Shown here: positions 1-7,721 of the stretch, in pieces | Numbering within the stretch: the first letter of the stretch is position 1 | Layout: each line of letters opens with the position of its first letter | Source: CAZSMC01 sp964607755 | Lineage (GTDB): Bacteria; Zhuqueibacterota; Zhuqueibacteria; Residuimicrobiales; Krinioviventaceae | Reading direction: 5' to 3' | NCBI GenBank assembly: GCA_964607755.1 | Contig: CAZSMC010000042.1 | Span: 1 to 37,693, forward strand | Length of the DNA stretch: 37,693 bases | Program-made: the position numbers and the translations under genes | The notes under the pieces: generated by a model | What the model was told of the DNA's origin: nothing | Seen by the model: only the letters and a program-made list of their open reading frames with translations | Databases searched by the model: none

Positions 1-129
1 TTGACGATTTGCCGCTGTTGGCGCCAGGTTTGCCGCATTCAATACCGCATCTAGTTTGTCCTGTTCCACTTTGTCCGGTTTATAACCACGTACGCTATAA
101 CGCGCTTTAACAAGTTCCGAAAAATGCAT
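1..129 (-). CDS. Nitroreductase family protein, N-terminal part only
   Basis: This is the first 43 codons of a gene that runs off the left edge. The ATG at 129 follows a strong AGGAGG ribosome binding site after a short spacer, which fixes the start. The N-terminus reads MHFSELVKARYSVRGY, followed by KPDKVEQDKLDAVL and LAPTAANRQ. This is the standard opening of FMN-dependent nitroreductases: the RxSVR segment binds the FMN phosphate and the xAPTAAN segment closes the first helix pair. Family members are cytoplasmic homodimers that reduce nitroaromatics, quinones or flavins with NAD(P)H. The substrate cannot be inferred from this fragment. It diverges from the peptidase gene on the plus strand across about 420 bases. 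Confidence 0.85.
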   Translation of the reverse strand, partial: MHFSELVKARYSVRGYKPDKVEQDKLDAVLNAANLAPTAANRQ

Positions 130-189
130 ACCTTCCTCCTGTTTGCATCCCAATTACACACTTGTGATGTTCATAAAATGAATTCCAAT

Positions 190-215
190 ATTTTCTCCTC
201 TAAATGAGAGAAAAT
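190..215. repeat. Inverted repeat ATTTTCTC / GAGAAAAT
   Basis: A perfect 8-base inverted repeat with a 10-base centre, 61 bases or more upstream of the nitroreductase start. It could be an operator, or an RNA hairpin in that gene's leader. There is no direct evidence of function. Confidence 0.35.
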
Positions 216-455
216 ACCTTTTATTTTGCTCTTTATTTTCATAAGCATTTTTTAAACAATGACGGGGTTTAAGTTGACCAGTCAAATATGCCTTAAAAAT
301 AATAATATCTTTGCACAATGACTCGAACTTTTTCGGCTTTCAATCATTCAGGTTTAATGATATAAACGAATGAATTGTTCTTTTTGGCAAACATTATTGA
401 GGGTTTAACACAAAAAGCAAATGCTCCAGATTGACGGATGGGTCTGAATCATTAA

Positions 456-467
456 CAGATTAATCTG
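456..467. promoter_or_regulatory. Perfect 12-base palindrome CAGATTAATCTG
   Basis: Perfect dyad centred 86 bases upstream of the oligopeptidase B start. A second partial copy of the half-site, CCAGATT at 426-432, lies just upstream and pairs with AATCTGG at 462-468. The arrangement fits a binding site for a dimeric regulator controlling the plus-strand gene. Function is inference from symmetry and position. Confidence 0.35.
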
Positions 468-547
468 GTTGTATTTTTGATTTTGAGAACTATTTATTCA
501 CATCTCGTTGTTTAGAATTGGCAGATTTCGGCACAAGAGGAGTGATC

Positions 548-2644
548 ATGGAATCAAGTGTGAGTTACTTGCATGGAGATGTTATGCGCGAAAACCGTTC
601 AAACCAGTATGGTGCCCCCAGGGCTCAGAAAAAGATATACCATCTGGCAAAACATGGACATGTTCGCATCGATCCCTATTACTGGCTTTGTGAACGTTAC
701 AATCCCGAGGTTGCTGACTATTTGAATGCCGAGAACACTTTTACTGAACAGAGTTTAAAGCACACTAACCTGTTTCAGGAAAAATTATTTGAAGAAATGC
801 GATCTCGTATCAAAGAAGATGATTCTTCCGTACCTTTTAAAAAGGACAATTACTGGTATTATACCCGTTACGAACAGGGAAAGGAATATCCTATCTATTG
901 CCGAAAGTCCGGTTCACCAGGTGCTAAAGAAGAAATCCTTATGGATGTCAATAAACAGGCATCTCAGCACGAGTATTTTCAATTTAGCTGTTTCGAGGTC
1001 AGTCCAAACCATAATATGGTTGCCTTTGCTGTGGATACAGTTGGTCGCCGGAAATACACGCTTTGTTTCAAGAATCTGCAAACAGGAGAAATTCTGGCTG
1101 ATCAAATTGAGAATGTCAGCAATAATTTCGTATGGGCCAATGACAGTCGCACTGTTTTTTACGCTCACCAGCATCCTCAAACTTTGCGATCCAACGCCAT
1201 TTACAGGCATGTGCTTGGAGAATCGGATGACACATGCGTGTACCAGGAAAAAGATGAAACTTTTCATGTTCACCTTGGAAAATCTCTTTCTCAGAAATAT
1301 ATTTTTTTAGTAAGCCTCAGCACATTACAAACAGAGTATAGATTTTTACCGGCTGACAGCCCGGCATCTGCTTTTAAACTGTTTTATCCGCGAAAAAGAG
1401 AACATGAATATCACATCGAGCACGGTGGAGACCGTTTTTTTATTTTGACCAATGAAAACGCGAAAAACTTTAAAGTCCTGCAAACACCGGAGAAAAAAAT
1501 TGCCAGACGACATTGGCGTCAGATTGTTGAGCATCAAGAAGATGTCCTTGTGAAGAAAATGACAGTGTTTAAGGATTGTCTCGTTCTCGAAGAGATAACA
1601 CAGGGATTATCTAACATTCGTATCATAAATCGCGCTACGAATGAATCTCATCGCCTCGACTTTGAGGAGCCGCTTTATTTAACTTTTTTATCCACAAATC
1701 CAGAGTATGACACCGATACCCTGCGTTATGGATTTGAGTCCATGAAAACTCCAGAATCCATATATGATTATCACATTCCAACACGTACCAAAACGTTGAA
1801 AAAGCGGCAACCGGTCATTGGCGATTTTTCTCCTGACAATTATGTTACCGAACGAGTGTGGGCCACAGCAGAGGATAAAACCCGTATTCCAATTTCATTG
1901 ATTTATCGAAAGGAATTTCAAAAGCACCCATCAAATCCGGCGGTCATTTATGGGTACGGTTCGTACGGCTTTAGCATGGAGCCCTATTTTAGTCCGCACC
2001 GCCTCAGTTTGCTGGATCGTGGTTTTGTGTTTGCGATTGCCCATGTACGCGGGGGGGCAGAAATGGGGCGATGGTGGTATGAAAACGGCCGCCAAATGTA
2101 CAAGAAAAACACATTCACTGATTTTATCGCCTGTTCCGAGTTTTTGATCAATCAGGGTTACACATCATCTGATCACCTTTATGCCATGGGCGGCAGTGCC
2201 GGTGGTTTGCTGATGGGAGCAATCGCTAATATGCGGCCTGATCTTTATAATGGCATCATCGCTGATGTACCGTTTGTAGATGTCCTCACCACCATGCTGG
2301 ATGACAGTATACCCCTCACTACAAACGAATATGATGAATGGGGCAATCCACACATCAAAGAGTTTTATGATTATATACTCTCCTATTCACCCTACGACAA
2401 TGTCACTGCGCAAAATTATCCCAATATGCTGGTTTTGACGAGTTTTCATGATTCACAGGTTCAATATTGGGAACCGGCAAAATGGGTAGCCAAATTGCGT
2501 GATATGAAAACCGATAATAATCAATTATTATTAAAGACATATATGAAAGCCGGCCATAGCGGCTTGTCCGGCAGATTTCAAAAGATCAGAGACCTTGCAT
2601 TAAGATACGCATTTATTTTTAATCTTGAGGGGATTATCGAATGA
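548..2644 (+). CDS. ptrB: Oligopeptidase B (prolyl oligopeptidase family S9A)
   Basis: A 698-residue serine peptidase that cleaves short peptides, in oligopeptidase B typically after basic residues. The ATG at 548 is chosen over an upstream in-frame TTG at 518 because AGAGGAG lies 5 bases before it. No signal peptide is present, so it should be cytoplasmic. The N-terminal half is the beta-propeller gate; the C-terminal third is the alpha/beta-hydrolase domain. The nucleophile is Ser550 in GGSAGG, the acid Asp635 in SFHDSQV and the base His670 in KAGHSG. The segment just after the nucleophile (IIADVPFVDVLTTM, EYDEWGNP) is typical of oligopeptidase B rather than true prolyl oligopeptidase. Length is close to the E. 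coli enzyme. It is the only plus-strand protein gene here and converges on the GH39-like gene with a 25-base gap. Confidence 0.93.
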   Translation: MESSVSYLHGDVMRENRSNQYGAPRAQKKIYHLAKHGHVRIDPYYWLCERYNPEVADYLNAENTFTEQSLKHTNLFQEKLFEEMRSRIKEDDSSVPFKKDNYWYYTRYEQGKEYPIYCRKSGSPGAKEEILMDVNKQASQHEYFQFSCFEVSPNHNMVAFAVDTVGRRKYTLCFKNLQTGEILADQIENVSNNFVWANDSRTVFYAHQHPQTLRSNAIYRHVLGESDDTCVYQEKDETFHVHLGKSLSQKYIFLVSLSTLQTEYRFLPADSPASAFKLFYPRKREHEYHIEHGGDRFFILTNENAKNFKVLQTPEKKIARRHWRQIVEHQEDVLVKKMTVFKDCLVLEEITQGLSNIRIINRATNESHRLDFEEPLYLTFLSTNPEYDTDTLRYGFESMKTPESIYDYHIPTRTKTLKKRQPVIGDFSPDNYVTERVWATAEDKTRIPISLIYRKEFQKHPSNPAVIYGYGSYGFSMEPYFSPHRLSLLDRGFVFAIAHVRGGAEMGRWWYENGRQMYKKNTFTDFIACSEFLINQGYTSSDHLYAMGGSAGGLLMGAIANMRPDLYNGIIADVPFVDVLTTMLDDSIPLTTNEYDEWGNPHIKEFYDYILSYSPYDNVTAQNYPNMLVLTSFHDSQVQYWEPAKWVAKLRDMKTDNNQLLLKTYMKAGHSGLSGRFQKIRDLALRYAFIFNLEGIIE

Positions 2645-2669
2645 TCATATAAGTAGAATGGATTTCATC

Positions 2670-4175
2670 TCACTCAAAAGTAACAGCAGATTTCTCGGCA
2701 ATTATAAACGGAAAATCAGCTAAAGGTACTTTGTACTGATCTTCAGATTCTTCAATTAATGCCATTCCATATACAGTCCCATCAAGAAGATTGATTAGCA
2801 CCGGTTTCTCAAAATGAGGCTGTCGAAGCGTCATTCGACAACTGCCAGGGGTTACATGTTCCTGAGCTCTCCAGGGCAACCAAAAAGCCATCATTTTCAT
2901 GCCATCTGAATTTTGCAGTGCCACAGTGAATATATCATTCGCACGAGCGCCTAAAAAGTCTCCTTTTTTTAGAATGTCAATATCGATGTCAGGTTTTACG
3001 GAATCGAGTTCGCCATTCACTACAGCGGCCAAATTCTGAAAAGCATAAAACGCCGGTTTAGGCTGCAAGGTGCCCATACGTAATAATCCCTTGGCGTTTT
3101 TACGACCTCCGTTACCGAGAGTAAATTCCTGCAAAGTAAAATAAGCAGACACTTTCAACTCTTGAGACACATCTGCCAGCATGCGACGCAGGAGCCATTT
3201 TGCCTGGATTGTCTCGCCCCATGGGCCGGTACCTTGCCAGCCGTGACTATGCTGCTCTGATGGATAACCACATTCTGCCTGCCACAATTCAATCGAGTTC
3301 TTTTGAGTTTTGATTAGTTTCTTCAATTCACTGTATTGATGAGACGATGGTAGATAATAATCCGGTGTGCGAACCGGATAGCCAATTTTACGAATCGAAC
3401 CTTCTGGAATGGCGTTATAAGGGTGAACAGTTATCACATCGATAAATGGAGCAATGCCAAACGCGAACATCTCTTGCGCATAAGGCACATCAACTCGAGC
3501 CAAACTTCCGCCTATAATTTGAGCCTCTTTATCGAGCTCGCAAATGACAGGTGCTATATGTTTAACCATCAGCACATAATCATAGGCACTCGGTTCGGGC
3601 TTCCAAAAAGACGGGTAATTGGGCTCGTTCCAGATTTCCCAGTAATCCACGTGGTCGCGGTAACGTGTCACGAGTTCTGACACATAATCCGTCCAGGCTT
3701 GTATGCCGGAATCACTGGCAATCGGCGGCAGATTATCAGTAAACCCGGGATGGCCGCCATGCAAACACACATACGGTTCAATGCCCCGCTCTAAAAGACC
3801 GTAAAGGGTTGAATCTAGATACTGCCAGTGTAATTCGCCGTGAGCGTCTTCAATTGTATTCCAATTGACTGAAACCCGGGCCCATTTTACACCCAGTTCA
3901 GAAGCACGCCGCAACAGAATTCTCAAAGTGGGTTGCAATTCGTCAAAATCGATACTTTTAGCAGCACGATTCAAGTGTGGTGGCAGCAGATTGAACTGGA
4001 TTCCCCAGGGAGATTGCGTGATATTTTTCGATGATTGAGCGCTTAATTTCCCCAAAGATTTCATTGAAAAACTTATTTTCGGATTAATAGTATTTTGAGA
4101 CCTTGCCCGAAAAGGACAAAACCAGATGAGCAGAATAATCACAAACGAGAAATAATTCTGTAAATTCTTGGACAT
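2670..4175 (-). CDS. Exported clan GH-A glycoside hydrolase, GH39-like
   Basis: A 501-residue protein with a hydrophobic N-terminal signal (about residues 8-27, ending near ARSQ). The body looks like a (beta/alpha)8 barrel of clan GH-A. WEIWNEPN at 179-186 carries the acid/base Glu184, and WQAECGYPS at 298-306 carries the presumed nucleophile Glu301; the HPYN at 251-254 is also typical. A C-terminal beta-rich part (about 400-501) resembles the accessory sandwich of GH39 beta-xylosidases. The best guess is a retaining exo-glycosidase acting on xylan or related oligosaccharides; family assignment is by motif only. It lies 100 bases downstream of GH43 on the same strand and is probably the last gene of this operon. 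It starts with ATG behind a weak GAGGT site. Confidence 0.72.
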   Translation of the reverse strand: MSKNLQNYFSFVIILLIWFCPFRARSQNTINPKISFSMKSLGKLSAQSSKNITQSPWGIQFNLLPPHLNRAAKSIDFDELQPTLRILLRRASELGVKWARVSVNWNTIEDAHGELHWQYLDSTLYGLLERGIEPYVCLHGGHPGFTDNLPPIASDSGIQAWTDYVSELVTRYRDHVDYWEIWNEPNYPSFWKPEPSAYDYVLMVKHIAPVICELDKEAQIIGGSLARVDVPYAQEMFAFGIAPFIDVITVHPYNAIPEGSIRKIGYPVRTPDYYLPSSHQYSELKKLIKTQKNSIELWQAECGYPSEQHSHGWQGTGPWGETIQAKWLLRRMLADVSQELKVSAYFTLQEFTLGNGGRKNAKGLLRMGTLQPKPAFYAFQNLAAVVNGELDSVKPDIDIDILKKGDFLGARANDIFTVALQNSDGMKMMAFWLPWRAQEHVTPGSCRMTLRQPHFEKPVLINLLDGTVYGMALIEESEDQYKVPLADFPFIIAEKSAVTFE

Positions 4176-4275
4176 TTAATACCTCATTAAACTGCTATGC
4201 AACTAATTAATTTTCACTTTTTGAGACTGAAAAAATGCGAAAGACCATAGATTGATTTTTCGAAAAATGAAAGCT

Positions 4276-5880
4276 TTAGCGATACGACCTACCCTTTTCA
4301 TCATATCCTTCATAATCAAACCAGTCAAAATCTGCAGGGGAAGTGCCTGGTTTGCCATTGCCGGTGGTGTACATGCCGATATAGACACCGGTAAATCCGC
4401 CAGCGACTTCGGATGTTAAATAACGCGTTTCAACGGAATCTACAGTAACCAGTGCCTGTTCATTAACTGAATAAGAAAAAGAATAATGCGTGGGTGTACC
4501 ACGCACACCAAGTTTAATCGCTCTGTCTGCAACGGCTTTTTTAAACGGAGTTGAGATAATACTTCCAACATTATAACGTACAAAAACAGTGCGTTCGTTT
4601 TTTTCTTGTGCAACACCTATAAAATAATGATGGTTGTTATTCATCCGCAGAACCAGTCCCGCTTCTTCATTGTCCTGCTGAGGTTCAAACTCCATCTGCG
4701 TAATGGCACGAAAATTAAAATGCTGCTGCCGGCGACCGATAAAGGCAGGAGACTGGTTTTCGTACATAGTAACAGCAGAACCGTGCAGTCGAAGCCAACC
4801 GGGGCGTTCTGTTAATGACCAGTCCTTTTCGTTAGGATTAAAAACAAAATTCCACATTAAATCAAGAGAATCGGCATCAAACTCATCGCGAACCGGCTGT
4901 TCCTGCCAGGTGACGGCAGGCAATAATTTGGCTGGTGTTTTCAGTTCGAGCGTGCCATCACTATTAACGACCGGCCATCCGTCATCACTCCAGGAGACCG
5001 GTGATAAAAACGTCTCTCGCCCTAATTGATGAAATTGCCCGCCAATGGGACGAAAGGCCAAAAAGAGCATCCACCAGGAACCGTCATGTGCCTGAATGAG
5101 ATCAGCGTGCCCTGTTCCCTGAATGGGATGGCCACCACGATTACGATGTGTTAAAATCGGATTTTTCGAATACGACTCAAAAGGTCCCCACGGTGACCGG
5201 CTTCGGGCAATAGTTTCCATGTGTCCGTATTCTGTGCCGCCTTCGGCAATCATCAAATAATACCAGTTATTGATTTTGTACAAATGCGGTGCTTCTGGAT
5301 AACGACCGCCTGTGCCGGGCCATATTTTGAGAATATCGCTTAATCGTTTGCCGGTGGCAATATCGATCTCTGACTGGTAAATCCCGCGGCCCTGCCACGG
5401 CTCACCGCCATTGGTGGTTAAATAGACTTTGCCGTTATCATCAAAAAATAGTGACGGATCGATACCGCCCTGGTCCACGTCAATGGGATCTGACCATGGT
5501 CCCGCCGGATTGGTGGCCGTGACATAAAAATTTCCCTTGTCTGTGACATTGGTGGTGATCATATAAAAAGTGTCGTCGTGGTACCGGATTGTTGGTGCGA
5601 AAATCCCGCCTGACGAATGAGCATTTTTCAGTGGCAATTGTTCTTCTCTTGTCAGACAATGGCCGATGTGCCGCCAGTGCACCAGGTCCTTGCTGTGAAA
5701 TACAGGCACGCCGGGGAAATATTCGAACGTACTGGTCACCAGATAATAATCCCCACCCACCCGGCAGACGCTCGGATCCGGGTAAAATCCGGTAATAACC
5801 GGATTGTAAATTGTATCCACAGGTGCGTGCTGAGCAAAAGATACTGCAAATAACATGAAAAACAGAAATAAACTTTTCAC
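4276..5880 (-). CDS. Exported GH43 beta-xylosidase / alpha-L-arabinofuranosidase
   Basis: A 534-residue exported enzyme of glycoside hydrolase family 43. Residues 1-16 form a signal peptide (MKSLFLFFMLFAVSFA). The five-bladed propeller starts with YNPVITGFYPDPSV, whose Asp35 is the general base. Asp141 in GGIDPSLFF is the pKa modulator and Glu196 in RYPEAPHLYK the general acid. From about residue 330 a second domain matches the concanavalin-like sandwich (GH43 C2) of xylan beta-xylosidases, with typical AGLVLRMNN and FTGVYIGMYTTGNG segments. This suggests removal of xylose or arabinose from hemicellulose oligomers outside the cytoplasm. The GTG start at 5880 has AGGAGG 5 bases upstream. It follows the FAD oxidoreductase gene by 35 bases, and both are probably cotranscribed. 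Confidence 0.9.
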   Translation of the reverse strand: MKSLFLFFMLFAVSFAQHAPVDTIYNPVITGFYPDPSVCRVGGDYYLVTSTFEYFPGVPVFHSKDLVHWRHIGHCLTREEQLPLKNAHSSGGIFAPTIRYHDDTFYMITTNVTDKGNFYVTATNPAGPWSDPIDVDQGGIDPSLFFDDNGKVYLTTNGGEPWQGRGIYQSEIDIATGKRLSDILKIWPGTGGRYPEAPHLYKINNWYYLMIAEGGTEYGHMETIARSRSPWGPFESYSKNPILTHRNRGGHPIQGTGHADLIQAHDGSWWMLFLAFRPIGGQFHQLGRETFLSPVSWSDDGWPVVNSDGTLELKTPAKLLPAVTWQEQPVRDEFDADSLDLMWNFVFNPNEKDWSLTERPGWLRLHGSAVTMYENQSPAFIGRRQQHFNFRAITQMEFEPQQDNEEAGLVLRMNNNHHYFIGVAQEKNERTVFVRYNVGSIISTPFKKAVADRAIKLGVRGTPTHYSFSYSVNEQALVTVDSVETRYLTSEVAGGFTGVYIGMYTTGNGKPGTSPADFDWFDYEGYDEKGRSYR

Positions 5881-5915
5881 CTGATCCTCCTGTTATAGGT
5901 GTAATCAACTGACCG

Positions 5916-7721
5916 TCAGAATCTATCTTTTCCGACACCTTTTGTCAAAAGAGTTTTAAATTCATCGAGATGTGCGTGATAAACGTCTCGCGGCTTAGAG
6001 TCATACTTTTTACAAATCGAAGCAGCCATGCCGACCACCTCGCCCATCATGCCGGTTGTGCGCATAACGCGTATCGTTCCCAACGCGACATGTGTTACAC
6101 TGATGCATCTGCCAGCCATGAATAAATTATCAATATTCCGCGAATACAAACACCGGTAAGGGATAGGATAAGGTTCGATTTCCGGTTGCTCGCAATATGA
6201 GAGAAACGGATCAGCAGGAAAATTCTGTTCATTTTCCGGTTGGGGATAGTGAAGATCGATGGACCATGTCGTGGTCACGCACGCATCCGGGTAGAACTTT
6301 TGCTCCTGGATATCCTGCTGCGTCAGAATGACGTCGCCCATCAGCCGTCTTGATTCCCGTTTACCGCCAATATACGCAACCCATGCCAGTTTTAGATTTG
6401 CGTATTTGTCTTTGTGCTGACTTGCATTTTTCAGAAACGCCCAGTTCCCGTAAATAGCGCGGAACATATAATCACGAATGTATTCAAATTCCTCGATTTG
6501 ATGCCTGTTCATACCGGTTTCCCATTTCCACGACGCTTTTGCGATCGGCATAGCCGTTTCTTCGTTGAACTGAATGGCCCAGGGACAATCCGGAAAACCG
6601 GAAGCGGTATCCTGTTTTTCGGCATACCAGAGCACAGAGGTACCCAGGGTTTGTTTATCCTGCTGTTCTGGCGCCATCGATTCATTGGTACTGTTCTGGC
6701 CTTCGCGGCCATATCGATAATCTGCTCCAGCCAAATAGCCAATGGTACCGTCTCCAGTGCAATCAACAAATAATGGAGCTGAAAAACGCAGTTTTTCGTT
6801 GCTGTGGGTATTCATCGCAATAATAGCCTGGATTTGATTATCTTTAGTTTCGACTTTATAGGCGTGCCAATTCAAATACAGATCGATGTTTTCTTCAGCT
6901 AAAACAGCTTTTAATTTTCTGTCATCCTGATAAGTATCAGCCGACGAGGCATTGCCGCCGCCTTTGCGGGAAATCTCATTCGCCACATCACCGATGCGCG
7001 GATAAGGCTTGAGATTGGTTTTGCCCAATGCATGTACGCGCACTTCGGAACTGTTATTTCCGCCTAACACAGGCCTGTTTTGAACGAGGGCAACCTTTAC
7101 ACCGAGCCGTGCTGCAGAAATTGCCGCGCACGTTCCTGCCATGCCGCCACCAATAACGACAAGATCGTATTCTCCGGCATCTTTGGACGTCACGGGATGA
7201 CCGGTTACCTCGCTGCGATATTGAGCCAGCGCGCTGTTTTCCTCTGGAGGAACAAAAGTTGTATCAGCACACAAAACAATAGCATCGCATCGGCCTTCAA
7301 AACCAGTGAGATCGTGCAGGCGAACGGTTGTTCTCGGTTCGTTAATGTGAACCACACCTCCATCCTGCCATGCCCATTTTTTACCCCTGTCGCCAAAAGT
7401 GCCCACGTTTTCATCGTTGACAAAAAGTTGAAACTGTCCTGGAGCTTCCTCATTTGTCCACGGCGAAACCCAGTTCCATGTTCGCACCCATAATCGATAC
7501 GCTCCGACAGCCAAAACATTAACTGTGGTTGAAGCGTTAGGAACTGGCACGCCCATGCCGTGAGCCAAAAGCACCGGCGATCCTGTGGTGCTTATAAATT
7601 GCTGATCAACAACCCATCCGCCGTGTTCACAAAAAGATTCAGCTTCAATGAGAATATCGTTGCGAGCTAAAGCCATCGAAGCGATTGAAATCCCGACCAG
7701 TATAAAGAAAACTTTTTTCAT
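5916..7721 (-). CDS. Exported FAD-dependent oxidoreductase with N-terminal jelly-roll-like domain
   Basis: A 601-residue protein with a Sec-type signal peptide (residues 1-19, no twin arginine). Residues 21-150 are beta-rich and open with ILIEAESF...GGWVVDQQF, like galactose-binding or CBM-type modules found on polysaccharide-active proteins. Residues 184-600 form an FAD domain of the FAD_oxidored type: the dinucleotide motif is VVIGGGMAG at 189-196, followed by LGGNNSSEVRVHALG and the late FAD segment LFMAGRCISVTHVALG. Such proteins occur in polysaccharide-use loci of several phyla, often annotated only as FAD-dependent oxidoreductase or xanthan lyase; substrate is unknown. Its ATG overlaps the rnr stop (ATGA), so translation is probably coupled. 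GH43 and GH39-like genes follow, which points to sugar oxidation as an inferred role. Confidence 0.8.
   Translation of the reverse strand: MKKVFFILVGISIASMALARNDILIEAESFCEHGGWVVDQQFISTTGSPVLLAHGMGVPVPNASTTVNVLAVGAYRLWVRTWNWVSPWTNEEAPGQFQLFVNDENVGTFGDRGKKWAWQDGGVVHINEPRTTVRLHDLTGFEGRCDAIVLCADTTFVPPEENSALAQYRSEVTGHPVTSKDAGEYDLVVIGGGMAGTCAAISAARLGVKVALVQNRPVLGGNNSSEVRVHALGKTNLKPYPRIGDVANEISRKGGGNASSADTYQDDRKLKAVLAEENIDLYLNWHAYKVETKDNQIQAIIAMNTHSNEKLRFSAPLFVDCTGDGTIGYLAGADYRYGREGQNSTNESMAPEQQDKQTLGTSVLWYAEKQDTASGFPDCPWAIQFNEETAMPIAKASWKWETGMNRHQIEEFEYIRDYMFRAIYGNWAFLKNASQHKDKYANLKLAWVAYIGGKRESRRLMGDVILTQQDIQEQKFYPDACVTTTWSIDLHYPQPENEQNFPADPFLSYCEQPEIEPYPIPYRCLYSRNIDNLFMAGRCISVTHVALGTIRVMRTTGMMGEVVGMAASICKKYDSKPRDVYHAHLDEFKTLLTKGVGKDRF

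Larger units (their letters stand above)
130..547. other. Divergent intergenic region, no gene seen
   Basis: This AT-rich stretch separates the divergent nitroreductase and oligopeptidase B genes. I see no coding region in it. It holds an 8-base inverted repeat (190-197 with 208-215), the near-palindrome TTGACCAGTCAA at 274-285 and the perfect 12-base palindrome CAGATTAATCTG at 456-467. Promoters for both genes should lie here, but no -35/-10 pair is clear enough to call. Confidence 0.6.

Noticed and set aside
431..459. TTGACG at 431 as the -35 box of a ptrB promoter
   Set aside because: At 17 bases the -10 position is AACAGA, which is not acceptable.
518..547. TTG start giving a 708-residue oligopeptidase B
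   Set aside because: The ATG at 548 has AGAGGAG at ideal spacing; the TTG has none.
6414..6773. Open frames on both strands within the FAD oxidoreductase region
   Set aside because: They are shadows of the conserved 601-residue frame.
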